From: Moraxella sp035181385
GTDB lineage: Bacteria > Pseudomonadota > Gammaproteobacteria > Pseudomonadales > Moraxellaceae
Direction of reading: 5' to 3'
Length of the DNA: 64,000 bases
NCBI RefSeq assembly: GCF_035181385.1
Contig: NZ_JAXCJK010000001.1
Coordinates: 248,001-312,000 of the forward strand
Within the stretch, counting starts at the first letter, position 1. Every line of letters begins with the position of its first letter. Shown piece by piece: positions 8,306 through 17,531 of this stretch. The translations under genes were made by a program, and so were the position numbers. The notes under the pieces were generated by a model. It did no database searches, was not told the DNA's origin, and saw only the letters and a program-made list of their open reading frames with translations.

Positions 8306-8884
8306 ATGACTATATTTTCTTTACTTGCCTTATCTTTTGGTATGTCCATGGACGCCTTTGCCAGTGCCATTGCCAAAGGGGCGACACAAAGACAGACAAG
8401 TTTTTTTCAGGCTTTTAGGGCAGGCATTGTCTTTGGGGTTATTGAAGGTATTGCACCAATCATTGGTTGGTTTTTTGGTGGGGTAGCTCGAGGCTGGTTA
8501 TCGCAGATTGACCACTGGATTGCATTTGTATTGTTGTTATTTTTGGCAATTCGCTTTATTCGTGAGGCGATGGTTAATCAAGACAGTCAAAATGATGAGG
8601 TTGGGCATCAGACGAATCCAAAAGATAATTTTGCTTTAATGATACTCACCGCTGTTGCCACAAGTATTGATTCTTTGGTGGTGGGTGTATCTCTTGCATT
8701 TTTGGCAGTTAATATTTATATGGCATCGCTATTAATTGGCGTTGCTACAACCATCATGGCAACTTTGGGGCTATATTTGGGCAATCGTTTGGGTCTTAGA
8801 TTTGGCAAAATTGCCATGTTTATCGGTGGTCTGGTGCTATTTGTGATTGGTGCAAGTATTTTATATAGCCATCTAACCCATTGA
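8306..8884 (+). CDS. mntP: Manganese efflux pump MntP
   Basis: Six-helix inner-membrane exporter that removes excess Mn2+. The 192-residue protein from the ATG at 8306 begins with the family's first helix and its conserved acidic residue (Asp16 in SMDAFA); the matching acidic site in the second half is TSIDSLVVG. A longer open frame exists upstream but would overlap the end of gloB. There is no room for a Mn riboswitch between gloB and this gene. Confidence 0.9.
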   Translation: MTIFSLLALSFGMSMDAFASAIAKGATQRQTSFFQAFRAGIVFGVIEGIAPIIGWFFGGVARGWLSQIDHWIAFVLLLFLAIRFIREAMVNQDSQNDEVGHQTNPKDNFALMILTAVATSIDSLVVGVSLAFLAVNIYMASLLIGVATTIMATLGLYLGNRLGLRFGKIAMFIGGLVLFVIGASILYSHLTH

Positions 8885-9010
8885 TTAACCAATCTTACTT
8901 ATGAATGATTTTGCTGATTATCCTAAGCGTCAAACACATGGAAAAATCATCAAAATCATGCTATGATTAGCGATTTTTCTTAAAATCATTTTACTAAAAT
9001 TTAAAATCTA

Positions 9011-9874
9011 ATGCGACATATTCCAAAAACTCCCCAAGAAGTCCGTCATACGCCCAAAAAACGCTTTGGTCAAAATTTTTTGCACGACACGAGTGTGATT
9101 CGGCAGATTGTTGATTCTATTCGTTTATCCCGTACGGATAATTTACTAGAAATTGGTCCAGGGCTTGGTGCATTGACCGAGCCACTTTTGGCAGAAGTAG
9201 ACGGCATGACCGTGATTGAGCTTGACCGTGATCTGGCAAGTCAATTAAAAATCAATATTGGTGTCAATAGCCATCTTGATTTTACCATCATTAATGATAA
9301 TGCCATGCATATTGATTATCGCAAGCTTGCTGAAACAGTGGGTAAGGGTGCATTTCGTGTGGTGGGCAATTTGCCTTATAATATTTCTACGCCCATTTTG
9401 TTTCGTTTGCTTGAATTTGGTGATGTCATTACCGATATGCACTTCATGCTACAAAAAGAAGTGGTTGATAGAATTACTGCCGAGCCAAACAGCAAGGAAT
9501 ATGGTCGCTTGTCTGTCATTATGCAATATTATTGTATGGCGGAGTATCTTTTGACTGTGCCAAAAGGTGCGTTCAACCCACCACCAAAAGTAACCTCGGC
9601 GGTATTTCGTCTGATGCCTTATCAGCATAAGCCAATCACTGCTCAAAATGAGGCATTGTTTGCCACCATCGTGCGTGAGACTTTCAATCATAGACGCAAA
9701 ACTTTGCGAGCAATTTTTAAAATGGTGAACTTGCTACCCACTTTAAATGAGAGTGATTTTGACAGCATTGGCATTGCTTCACAAGCTCGCCCAGAGTCGT
9801 TATTGGTGGCAGATTTTGTGCGTTTATCAGATCTGGTAAATCAAAAACAGCAAGCAAACCATTTAAATGATTAA
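9011..9874 (+). CDS. rsmA: 16S rRNA A1518/A1519 dimethyltransferase (KsgA)
   Basis: Adds two methyl groups to each of two adjacent adenines near the 3' end of 16S rRNA late in 30S assembly. Signature strings are KKRFGQNFLHD at the N-terminus, LEIGPGLGALTEPL for SAM binding, and the catalytic VGNLPYNISTPI. Length is 287 residues, slightly above the 273 of E. coli. apaH follows after six bases, the same rsmA-apaH neighbourhood as in E. coli, so they are probably co-transcribed. Confidence 0.95.
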   Translation: MRHIPKTPQEVRHTPKKRFGQNFLHDTSVIRQIVDSIRLSRTDNLLEIGPGLGALTEPLLAEVDGMTVIELDRDLASQLKINIGVNSHLDFTIINDNAMHIDYRKLAETVGKGAFRVVGNLPYNISTPILFRLLEFGDVITDMHFMLQKEVVDRITAEPNSKEYGRLSVIMQYYCMAEYLLTVPKGAFNPPPKVTSAVFRLMPYQHKPITAQNEALFATIVRETFNHRRKTLRAIFKMVNLLPTLNESDFDSIGIASQARPESLLVADFVRLSDLVNQKQQANHLND

Positions 9875-9880
9875 GTAAAT

Positions 9881-10744
9881 ATGACTCACAATACAAAAAA
9901 AGTCCATCGTCATGAATATGTGATCGGTGATTTGCAAGGTTGTTTTGGGGCGTTTGAACGCCTGCTTGATGTACTTGATTTTGATGAGCATCAGGATAAA
10001 ATTTGGCTTGCTGGTGATATTGTGGCAAGGGGTGAGAACTCTTTGCAGACTCTAAGGACGGTTAAGCGATTGTCTGACAAGGGAGCATTGACCACCGTAC
10101 TTGGCAATCATGACATTACATTGATTGCTGTGTGGCGTGGTGTCATGCCACCCAAACCCAAGGATAAAACTTTACCAATTTTTAGTGCGTCTGACTGCGA
10201 TGAGTTACTTAATTGGTTGCGTACTCAGCCGTTACTTGTTTTTCCTGATGATAAGACGGTGCTGACTCATGCTGGCATTCCACCAAATTGGTCAATTGAT
10301 GAAGCAAATAGATATGCCAAAGAGTTGCAAGCTGCTTTGAGTGCAGATTTGACCAGTCTTGATAGGTTGTTGCCAAAATTGTACGCTAAAAAAACAAACA
10401 TATGGCATGATGACATTGGTGGTGCCAAACGCTTGCGTTTGATTGCTAATTATTTGACTCGTATGCGTCTTTGTGATAAAGAAGGTCGGCTGGAGTTTAG
10501 TTTTAAAGAGGGTCTATTGGATAAAATGCCGATAGGCTTTCGCCCTTGGTTTTTGTGGGATACCCCAAGGGAGCGCCGAATTTTATTTGGACATTGGGCA
10601 GCTCTGCAAGCCAAAGTTGCCAGCCCTGATGTACGCTCGCTAGATGGTGGTTGTGTATGGGGTGGTCGTTTGGTGGCGTATAGATTAAGTGATGAGCGGA
10701 TTTTTACGGTAGAGGGTCGTATTTCTGTTGATGAGCTTTTATGA
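9881..10744 (+). CDS. apaH: Symmetrical diadenosine tetraphosphatase
   Basis: Splits Ap4A into two ADP and, in E. coli, also removes Np4A caps from RNA. It has calcineurin-type metallophosphatase motifs: GDLQGC (about residues 16-21), GDIVARG and GNHD. Length is 287 residues. It lies six bases after rsmA and ends at a strong terminator shared with rpsT. Confidence 0.93.
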   Translation: MTHNTKKVHRHEYVIGDLQGCFGAFERLLDVLDFDEHQDKIWLAGDIVARGENSLQTLRTVKRLSDKGALTTVLGNHDITLIAVWRGVMPPKPKDKTLPIFSASDCDELLNWLRTQPLLVFPDDKTVLTHAGIPPNWSIDEANRYAKELQAALSADLTSLDRLLPKLYAKKTNIWHDDIGGAKRLRLIANYLTRMRLCDKEGRLEFSFKEGLLDKMPIGFRPWFLWDTPRERRILFGHWAALQAKVASPDVRSLDGGCVWGGRLVAYRLSDERIFTVEGRISVDELL

Positions 10745-10765
10745 CTCTTTTTATTATGAAAGAAT

Positions 10766-10798
10766 AAAAAAAAGACCTTAAAATAAGGTCTTTTTTTT
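10766..10798. terminator. Bidirectional intrinsic terminator of apaH and rpsT
   Basis: AAAGACCTTA and TAAGGTCTTT form a long stem around a 3-base loop. The stem is flanked by an A run on the left and eight T on the right. Confidence 0.88.
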
Positions 10799-10828
10799 AT
10801 CTATGTTGTAGATATCATCAACGATAGA

Positions 10829-11098
10829 TTAAGCGTCTTTAAGTGCTTTGATTGAGGCGTTCAAACGGCTCTTATGGCGAGCAGCTTTATTTTTATGAAT
10901 CACACCTTTGTCAGCCATACGGTCAATGACTGGTACGGCTTTATTGTAAGCTTCAGTAGCTAATTCATATGCTTTTGCTTCGATGGCTGCGTTGACACGC
11001 TTGATGAAAGTACGCACCATTGAGCGTTGTGATGCTAGATGTTGGCGACGCTTAGTATTTTGACGAGCGCGTTTACGAGCTTGTGCTGAGTTTGCCAT
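10829..11098 (-). CDS. rpsT: 30S ribosomal protein S20
   Basis: Small, very basic primary-binding protein of the 30S subunit with 89 residues. The N-terminus MANSAQARKRARQ and the helical body are characteristic. It is a single gene with its own promoter about 170 bases upstream and a long leader. The leader contains a strong hairpin whose T run faces the other strand. Confidence 0.96.
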   Translation of the reverse strand: MANSAQARKRARQNTKRRQHLASQRSMVRTFIKRVNAAIEAKAYELATEAYNKAVPVIDRMADKGVIHKNKAARHKSRLNASIKALKDA

Positions 11099-11148
11099 GG
11101 TTTATCCTTGGATAAAAGTTGTTAATGTTAAAGTTAAAATGTTAAGCT

Positions 11149-11186
11149 TGATGATTTGGGCAGCCACCAGATCATCATTTTTTTTA
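11149..11186 (+). terminator. Intrinsic terminator facing +, inside the rpsT leader
   Basis: An 11-bp stem (TGATGATTTGG with CCAGATCATCA, one G-U pair) encloses a 7-base loop and is followed by nine T on the + strand. No + strand gene ends here. It lies 51 bases upstream of the rpsT start, on the opposite strand to rpsT. Confidence 0.75.
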
Positions 11187-11265
11187 AGAAATGGCTGTAA
11201 TGATTAAAAAATTTACCAAAATTTCTAAACTAAGGCCATGCTTAAAAATAGACACGATGCCTAAC

Positions 11266-11293
11266 ATTATAAAATAAAACGCCATTTTATCAA
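11266..11293 (-). promoter_or_regulatory. Predicted sigma-70 promoter of rpsT
   Basis: On the - strand, TTGATA (11288-11293) and TATAAT (11266-11271) are 16 bases apart. This implies an rpsT leader of roughly 160 bases. The rest of the 11099-11453 gap is AT-rich with no gene. Confidence 0.6.
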
Positions 11294-11453
11294 AAAATTT
11301 TAAAATTTTCAATAAAAATCGGCACTTATCTAGGGGCTGACATATTCTACGGTATTTTTGGGTGCTTTGGCAAGGTTTTGGCTGTGATTAATATCAATTT
11401 TTGCCACTTTTATGTTAAAATGGGGTATTTTATAGTTGTTACTTATTTTATTT

Positions 11454-12161
11454 ATGAAAAGAAAGGCTGTCTTGATTGGTGCGTCTGGGCGAGTGGGCAA
11501 GGCACTTACCCAAGAGCTTGCTGCACTTTATGATACGCTTATCATCATCACACGCACACAGCCAAATACCATCAGCGAAAATACACACATCTATCATGTG
11601 CAAAATTTTGATGTGCTATCTGATACGATTGCCAGTATGCCAATTGGTTTGGATACAGATGTATTTAGCTGTTTAAGTATTGCCAAAAAGGACGCTACCA
11701 GCAGTGATGAATTTCATCAAGTTAATGTGTCGTTTAACTTAGCCTTTGCAAAAGCGTGCCATGATAAAGGTGTCAAGCGATTTTTTTATTTATCAAAAAT
11801 GGGTGCGGATAAAGCCAAAGGAGATGTTGAGCTGGTTGCCAAATCTGATGTTGAGCGTTATTTGAGTTCGCTAAATTTTGGTGATGTGGTGTTTTTTCGC
11901 TTGCATAAACTGACACCTGCCAAAGAAAAGCTTTCTATCAAATCGCTGTCAAGATTTGGGGTGTATTTTGCCAAAACAACCCTAAACACAATGATTTCTT
12001 TTGATAAAAAAGAACGACTGACACCAAAACGAGTTGCTGCTGCCATGGCACTGACTGCCTATCAGTTAAATCTGCGTAATAAATATCAAACGCATGGGAA
12101 AAACTGCCTTGTCATCAGTCATGATGAAATGTGTGCCATGACTGCAGTAGATGGGCATTGA
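11454..12161 (+). CDS. NAD(P)-binding Rossmann-fold protein, HTATIP2-like atypical SDR
   Basis: A 235-residue protein starting with a dinucleotide-binding strand and loop (AVLIGASGRVGKAL). The middle string FFYLSKMGADKAKG and the YLSSLNFGDVVFFRLHKLTP region resemble the HTATIP2/NmrA-like group of atypical short-chain dehydrogenases. These proteins often bind NAD(P)H without a known substrate, so no reaction can be given. The ATG at 11454 is preferred to a TTG 18 bases upstream because the fold begins directly there. It stands alone between rpsT and gyrA. Confidence 0.65.
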   Translation: MKRKAVLIGASGRVGKALTQELAALYDTLIIITRTQPNTISENTHIYHVQNFDVLSDTIASMPIGLDTDVFSCLSIAKKDATSSDEFHQVNVSFNLAFAKACHDKGVKRFFYLSKMGADKAKGDVELVAKSDVERYLSSLNFGDVVFFRLHKLTPAKEKLSIKSLSRFGVYFAKTTLNTMISFDKKERLTPKRVAAAMALTAYQLNLRNKYQTHGKNCLVISHDEMCAMTAVDGH

Positions 12162-12276
12162 TGATACTTAATTTATTCCATGGACTATTTCTTATTTTAT
12201 GTCGTTGGTATTCATGGGTGAAGGTGATTGTCGCTGTTCATGGGCGATTGTTTTTGTGTAATTTTTTTTGCGTTTA

Positions 12277-12285
12277 TGCTATAAT
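12277..12285 (+). promoter_or_regulatory. Extended -10 promoter element of gyrA
   Basis: TGCTATAAT, 35 bases before the gyrA ATG. The nearest -35-like hexamer, TTGTGT, is 20 bases upstream and too far to be convincing. Confidence 0.45.
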
Positions 12286-12319
12286 AGACGCTTGATTTTA
12301 AAATAAAAAAGGTTGGTTT

Positions 12320-15025
12320 ATGACCGATAGCGTAACTCCTGTTGGGATTGTTGATGAGTTGAAGCAGTCGTATCTTGACTATGCGATGAGTGTGATCGTC
12401 TCTCGTGCTTTGCCTGATGTCAGAGATGGGTTAAAACCCGTTCATCGTCGTGTGATGTATGCCATGCATGAGCTGTCTAATGACTACAATAAGGCTTATA
12501 AAAAGTCTGCTCGTGTTGTAGGAGATGTTATCGGTAAATACCATCCGCATGGTGATACTGCTGTTTATGACGCCATCGTTCGTCTTGCTCAGCCGTTTTC
12601 TATGCGATACATGATGATTGATGGTCAAGGAAACTTTGGCTCAGTTGATGGCGACCCACCTGCCGCCATGCGTTATACCGAAGTGCGTATGCAAAAACTG
12701 ACTCATCAGATGCTTGGAGACCTCGATAAAGACACGGTAGATTGGGAGGATAATTACGATGGTTCAGAAAAAATGCCGTCCGTGCTACCTGCCCGTGTGC
12801 CAAATCTTTTAATTAATGGGGCGACAGGAATTGCGGTGGGCATGGCCACTAATATGGCACCCCATAATCTGGTTGAAGTGGTGAATGCTTGTCTTGCCTA
12901 TGCCAATAACCCACAGATTACCGCTGATGAGCTTGCTGATTATATCAGCGGTCCTGATTTTCCGACAGGGGGTATTATCCATGGTCGTAGTGGTATTCGT
13001 GATGCTTATATGACAGGCAAAGGGCGTTTACATATTCGTGGTCGCTACACCATTGAAAATATGGAAGGGGTGAATCGTGAGCGTGAGCGTATTATTTTTA
13101 CTGAGATTCCCTACCAAGTTAATAAAGCCAAGCTCATTGAGCAAATTGCCCAACTTGTTAATGACAAAAAAATTGATGGTATCTCTGCCATTCGTGATGA
13201 GTCGGACAAGGAAGGAATGCGAATCGCTATTGATTTGAAACGAGGCGAAAATAGCGAGGTGGTGGTCAATAATTTATTTTTACAAACACCTTTGGAATCT
13301 AGTTTTAGCATTAATATGGTTGCCCTTGATAATGGCCAGCCAAAATTAATGACCTTACATGGTTTGATTTCAGCGTTTATCCGCCACCGTCAAGAAGTGG
13401 TTACACGCCGTACTATTTTTGAATTAAACAAAGCTAAGGCTCGTGGGCATTTACTTGAAGGCTTAACCATTGCTCTTGCTAATATTGATGAGGTTATCGA
13501 GACCATCAAGCGATCTGCCAACCGTGCACAGGCTCGTGAAAACTTAGCATCTCGTATTTGGCAATCTGGTGATGTGGTTGCCATGCTCAAAAATGCAGGA
13601 GCCAGTTCTGTGCGTCCTGAAATTATTGAGGGTGAGGATTTAAACGCCCCATTTGGCTTGATTAATGATGATAAAGAGTACCGTTTATCACCTGACCAAA
13701 TCAATGCTATTTTAGATATGCAACTCCATCGTTTGACAGGGTTGGAGCAAGATAAGCTATCGGCGGAGTATCGAGAAATTTTGGGTGAGATTGCCAGATT
13801 GCAGCTTATTTTGGCAGATTTTGACATTTTGATGAATTTAATTAAGACTGAATTGGTGCAAATCCGTGATGATTTTGGCGATGAGCGTAAGACGGACATT
13901 GTTGATTCACGCGCTGATTTTAGTCGTGAAGATTTGATCCCTGAGCAAACAGTGGTCATGACTGTATCACGCACAGGCTATGCCAAGACACAGCCAATTG
14001 GTGATTATCAGGCTCAAAAACGAGGTGGCAGAGGCAAATCAGCCACTACTATGAAAGAAGATGATGTGATAGAACACTTGCTTGTTACCAGTACGCATGC
14101 TCATATTTTATGCTTTACCAATACAGGAAAAGTTTTTGGTCTGCGTGGTTTTGAGGTGCCAATTGCCTCTCGTGGCTCAAAAGGAAGACCACTTGTCAAT
14201 CTGATCAATATGGAGGCAGATGAAAGTGTAACCGCCATTTTGCCTGTCGATGATTTAAAAGCAGATGATAAATTTGTATTTTTTGCCACTGCGAGCGGGA
14301 CGGTAAAACGAGTGGCTTTATCACAGTTTGCCAATCTGCGAGCCAATGGATTAAGAGCCATTGATCTGGTAGATGGCGACAGCCTTGTCGGTGTGGCAAT
14401 AACAGACGGCGAACAAGAAATTATGCTGTTTTCAAGCGAGGGTAAGGCAATTCGATTTAAAGAATCTGCCATTCGTGTGATGGGTCGTACCGCCAAAGGT
14501 GTGCGAGGCATTCGTGTGAATCTGCTGGCAAATCTTGGCTTGGACGATGATGAACCTGCTGATGACGATTCAGATGATGCCGATAATGTTGTCTCAGACG
14601 ATGGCATGGCATTGCTTAGCCGTGTGGTATCGCTTGTTGTTGTACCAAACGAAGGTGAGATACTGTGTGCCTGCGAGCAGGGCTATGGTAAGCGTACACC
14701 AATCGCCGAATATCCGACTAAGGGGCGTGGCGGTCAAGGTGTGATTGCAATTAAGACAAGTGAGCGTAATGGCCAGCTTGTTAAGGCGGTGGCGGTAACA
14801 GACGATGAAGATGTGATTCTTATTTCAGATAAGGGCACGCTTGTGCGTACACCCGTTGCCCAAATCGCTACCGCAGGACGAAATGCACAGGGCGTTCGCT
14901 TAATCCGCATCGGTGAGGGTGAAACATTGGTTGGTGTGGCATGTGTAGAACATGAGGAGGTTGAGGAAATAGAAGTTTTTGACGCCAAAAATTTGACAAA
15001 CCCACCTGATGAAAGCGAAATATAG
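12320..15025 (+). CDS. gyrA: DNA gyrase subunit A
   Basis: Breakage-reunion subunit of gyrase, which introduces negative supercoils and is the main quinolone target. The catalytic tyrosine is Tyr119 in AMRYTEVRM. The quinolone-resistance region reads HPHGDTAVYD, with Thr80 and Asp84 equivalent to E. coli Ser83 and Asp87; both look wild type for Moraxella. The C-terminal beta-pinwheel has the GyrA box QKRGGRGK and a degenerate copy in YPTKGRGGQG. An acidic stretch (about residues 735-755) interrupts the pinwheel. Length is 901 residues. An AAAGG ribosome site precedes the ATG and a strong terminator follows the gene. Confidence 0.97.
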   Translation: MTDSVTPVGIVDELKQSYLDYAMSVIVSRALPDVRDGLKPVHRRVMYAMHELSNDYNKAYKKSARVVGDVIGKYHPHGDTAVYDAIVRLAQPFSMRYMMIDGQGNFGSVDGDPPAAMRYTEVRMQKLTHQMLGDLDKDTVDWEDNYDGSEKMPSVLPARVPNLLINGATGIAVGMATNMAPHNLVEVVNACLAYANNPQITADELADYISGPDFPTGGIIHGRSGIRDAYMTGKGRLHIRGRYTIENMEGVNRERERIIFTEIPYQVNKAKLIEQIAQLVNDKKIDGISAIRDESDKEGMRIAIDLKRGENSEVVVNNLFLQTPLESSFSINMVALDNGQPKLMTLHGLISAFIRHRQEVVTRRTIFELNKAKARGHLLEGLTIALANIDEVIETIKRSANRAQARENLASRIWQSGDVVAMLKNAGASSVRPEIIEGEDLNAPFGLINDDKEYRLSPDQINAILDMQLHRLTGLEQDKLSAEYREILGEIARLQLILADFDILMNLIKTELVQIRDDFGDERKTDIVDSRADFSREDLIPEQTVVMTVSRTGYAKTQPIGDYQAQKRGGRGKSATTMKEDDVIEHLLVTSTHAHILCFTNTGKVFGLRGFEVPIASRGSKGRPLVNLINMEADESVTAILPVDDLKADDKFVFFATASGTVKRVALSQFANLRANGLRAIDLVDGDSLVGVAITDGEQEIMLFSSEGKAIRFKESAIRVMGRTAKGVRGIRVNLLANLGLDDDEPADDDSDDADNVVSDDGMALLSRVVSLVVVPNEGEILCACEQGYGKRTPIAEYPTKGRGGQGVIAIKTSERNGQLVKAVAVTDDEDVILISDKGTLVRTPVAQIATAGRNAQGVRLIRIGEGETLVGVACVEHEEVEEIEVFDAKNLTNPPDESEI

Positions 15026-15043
15026 AAGTATAAAAAAAGTATG

Positions 15044-15071
15044 AAATAGGGGTATCTACCCCTATTTTTTT
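15044..15071 (+). terminator. Intrinsic terminator of gyrA
   Basis: A perfect 10-bp stem (AAATAGGGGT with ACCCCTATTT) around ATCT, followed by seven T. The rest of the gap to 15329 is AT-rich. It holds only a weak promoter-like TTTAAT near 15288 for mesX. Confidence 0.85.
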
Positions 15072-15329
15072 GACAAAATTTTGTAAACAAGTGCTCTATT
15101 GTTCATCATTGTGATGTTTTTACCTCAAAAATCATCAAAACTGTTCGCTATATTGTCATCAAATGGTAATTTTTGTTGTATCAACTAAGCTTAAATGACT
15201 TAAAATTAAATTTCATCAACCAAATAACTTGAAAAATTTTCAATATTTTTTAAAAATATATCACTTTTTTTCATCAAGAAAATATGGTTTAATACACACA
15301 TTCCATAAGCAACCCAAAAAGGTGTTAAA

Positions 15330-16307
15330 ATGACCACACAATTTCAATGCAAGGTACATACCCAGCGATTTGATGAAAACTATGAGCCAGCGAGTAGTAC
15401 TCGTTTGACAACTAACTTTGCTAACTTGGCTCGTGGCGAAAACCGCAAGCAAAATTTACAAAATGCCATTGCGATGATTGATAACCGCTTTAATGATTTG
15501 GCAAATTGGGACAACCCTACCAATGACCGTTATTCGGTTAAATTGGATATTGTTTCAATTGACATTGATGTGGTGGGCAAGGGTGAGTTTTTTTCAGGGC
15601 TTGAATGGCTAAAAACTTCGGTGATTGATCATCAAACAGGCAAAACCATTGATGGTATTGTTGGCAATAGTTTTTCATCTTTTGTTCGTGATTATGATTT
15701 TAGCGTATTGTTGCGTGATTATAATCAAGATAAACCAGAATTTAGTGTACCAGAAGGTTATGGCGACTTGCACGGAAAGCTGTTCAAGTTCATGCTGAAT
15801 TCACCAGAATATAAAGCTCAATTCAAAAAACCTCCCGTACTGTGCTTGAGTGTTGCAACAACAAGAACTTACCACAGAACAACAAATATTCACCCAATTT
15901 TGGGCGTAGAGTATGTGCAAAATGAGTATTCTTTGACTGATGAATATTTTGCCAAAATGGGCTTAAAAGTTCGTTATTTTATGCCACCAAAATCGGTTGC
16001 ACCGTATGCGTTTTATTTTGATGAAAATGCAGACTTGCTTAATGATTATACGAATTTAGAGTTGATCAGCACGATTGCGACCATGGAAGCATTTCAAAGA
16101 ATTTATCGTCCAGAGATTTATAGTGCCAATTCTGTTGCAGGGCAGGTATATAAAGGTAGCTTAACTTATCAAGATTATTCAGTGCCAAAAGTAGATTATG
16201 ACCGTGTAGAGCGTACTGATCTGGCAATTAGGCAGGGTAAACTTGCAGAAGAGCAGTTCATCAAGCCTTATAAAGAAATTTTAGATGCTTGGCTAAAAGA
16301 GTCATAA
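15330..16307 (+). CDS. mesX: MesX (DUF1852), accessory protein of the MesD methionine synthase
   Basis: A 325-residue member of DUF1852. Genetic work on Acinetobacter (Price and colleagues) showed that the core methionine synthase MesD needs this family and oxygen, and needs neither 5-methyltetrahydrofolate nor cobalamin. The chemistry and the methyl donor are not something the sequence reveals. It lies directly upstream of mesD, but an intrinsic terminator and a promoter-like element separate them. An AAAGG ribosome site precedes the ATG. Identification rests on recognising the protein beside mesD. Confidence 0.8.
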   Translation: MTTQFQCKVHTQRFDENYEPASSTRLTTNFANLARGENRKQNLQNAIAMIDNRFNDLANWDNPTNDRYSVKLDIVSIDIDVVGKGEFFSGLEWLKTSVIDHQTGKTIDGIVGNSFSSFVRDYDFSVLLRDYNQDKPEFSVPEGYGDLHGKLFKFMLNSPEYKAQFKKPPVLCLSVATTRTYHRTTNIHPILGVEYVQNEYSLTDEYFAKMGLKVRYFMPPKSVAPYAFYFDENADLLNDYTNLELISTIATMEAFQRIYRPEIYSANSVAGQVYKGSLTYQDYSVPKVDYDRVERTDLAIRQGKLAEEQFIKPYKEILDAWLKES

Positions 16308-16320
16308 TTGAGTTTAATTT

Positions 16321-16362
16321 AAATCAGTCGATGCAATTTTAGTCGACTGATTTAATTTTTTT
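16321..16362 (+). terminator. Intrinsic terminator or attenuator between mesX and mesD
   Basis: An 11-bp perfect stem (AAATCAGTCGA with TCGACTGATTT), an 11-base loop and a run of seven T after AA. It ends most mesX transcripts unless regulated. Confidence 0.75.
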
Positions 16363-16364
16363 GA

Positions 16365-16370
16365 TATAAT
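16365..16370 (+). promoter_or_regulatory. Candidate -10 element of mesD
   Basis: TATAAT directly after the T run of the mesX terminator and 31 bases before the mesD ATG. The -35 region overlaps the hairpin and is weak. Confidence 0.4.
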
Positions 16371-16400
16371 TGCACGGTTCAACCATTTTAGGAAAAAATA

Positions 16401-17432
16401 ATGAGTAATATTCTTCTTCCCACCTCTACCGCTGGCAGTTTGCCAAAACCGTCTTGGCTTGCTGAGCCTGAAAAACTTTGGTCGCCTTGGAAATTTGAAG
16501 GTGAAGAGTTATTGCAGGCCAAAAAAGATGCTCTGCTTGTATCGCTTGCTGAGCAAACAGCAGCAGGCATTGATATTGTTAGTGATGGCGAGCAGACTCG
16601 TCAGCATTTTGTAACGACTTTTATTGAGCATTTAGATGGTGTGGATTTTAATAAGCGAGAAACCGTCAGAATTCGCAATCGTTATGATGCCAGTGTGCCA
16701 AGTGTGGTTGGGGCAGTCTCTCGCCCAAAATCGGTATTTGTAGATGATGCCAAATTTTTACGCCAACACACCGATAAATTGATTAAATGGGCATTGCCTG
16801 GTCCGATGACAATGATTGATACGCTGTATGACGGCCACTATAAAAGTCGTGAGAAATTGGCTTGGGAGTTTGCTAAAATCTTGAATGAAGAAGCCAAAGA
16901 GTTGGAAGCGGCGGGTGTGGATATCATTCAGTTTGATGAGCCTGCCTTTAATGTATTTTTTGATGAGCTTAATGACTGGGGCGTGGCGGCATTAGAAAGA
17001 GCGGTTGAAGGTTTAAAATGTCAAACGGCTGTGCATATCTGTTATGGCTATGGCATTAAGGCCAATACAGATTGGAAGCAAACGCTTGGGGGTGAATGGC
17101 GACAATACGAAGAAAGTTTTCCAAAACTACAACAGTCTAAGATTGATATCATTTCTCTTGAATGCCAAAATTCTCGTGTGCCAATGGATTTGATTGAACT
17201 GATTCGTGGTAAAACGGTGATGGTTGGTGCGATTGATGTGGCAAGCAATACTGTTGAAACTCCAGAGCAGGTGGCAGATACTTTGCGTAAAGCATTGCAA
17301 TTTGTTGATGCTGATAAGCTATTTCCAAGTACCAACTGCGGCATGGCACCTTTGTCTCGTACTATTGCCCGTGGTAAACTTAACGCTTTGAGTGAAGGTG
17401 CGAAAATCATTCGTGCTGAATTGGCAGGTTGA
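16401..17432 (+). CDS. mesD: MesD core methionine synthase (MetE catalytic domain only)
   Basis: Transfers a methyl group to homocysteine to make methionine. The 343-residue protein matches only the C-terminal catalytic barrel of MetE. The folate-binding N-terminal half is absent, as expected for the 'core' synthases. Zinc ligands are visible as His212 and Cys214 (VHICYGYG) and Cys313 (STNCGMAP), with an acidic candidate near Glu254. The neighbouring DUF1852 gene places it in the MesD family found in aerobic bacteria. A weak hairpin with a short T run follows at 17456-17486. Confidence 0.85.
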   Translation: MSNILLPTSTAGSLPKPSWLAEPEKLWSPWKFEGEELLQAKKDALLVSLAEQTAAGIDIVSDGEQTRQHFVTTFIEHLDGVDFNKRETVRIRNRYDASVPSVVGAVSRPKSVFVDDAKFLRQHTDKLIKWALPGPMTMIDTLYDGHYKSREKLAWEFAKILNEEAKELEAAGVDIIQFDEPAFNVFFDELNDWGVAALERAVEGLKCQTAVHICYGYGIKANTDWKQTLGGEWRQYEESFPKLQQSKIDIISLECQNSRVPMDLIELIRGKTVMVGAIDVASNTVETPEQVADTLRKALQFVDADKLFPSTNCGMAPLSRTIARGKLNALSEGAKIIRAELAG

Positions 17433-17531
17433 TTTGATAGGTTGATTAAGAAAGACAAAATGGGGCATGACTTGTGTTCCATTTTGACTTTTTGCTTGAT
17501 ATTTAATGATAAGAAGAATTAAGAAATTAAA

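Noticed and set aside
11331..11360. GGGGCTGACAT... resembling the 5' end of tmRNA
   Set aside because: The similarity covers only a few bases; no tRNA-like 3' half or tag-peptide frame follows.
13390..13974. A 194-residue - strand frame inside gyrA
   Set aside because: Antisense shadow of a strongly conserved gene; serine-rich translation without motifs.
14101..14607. A 168-residue - strand frame inside gyrA
   Set aside because: Also an antisense shadow, with composition expected from the reverse of gyrA codons.
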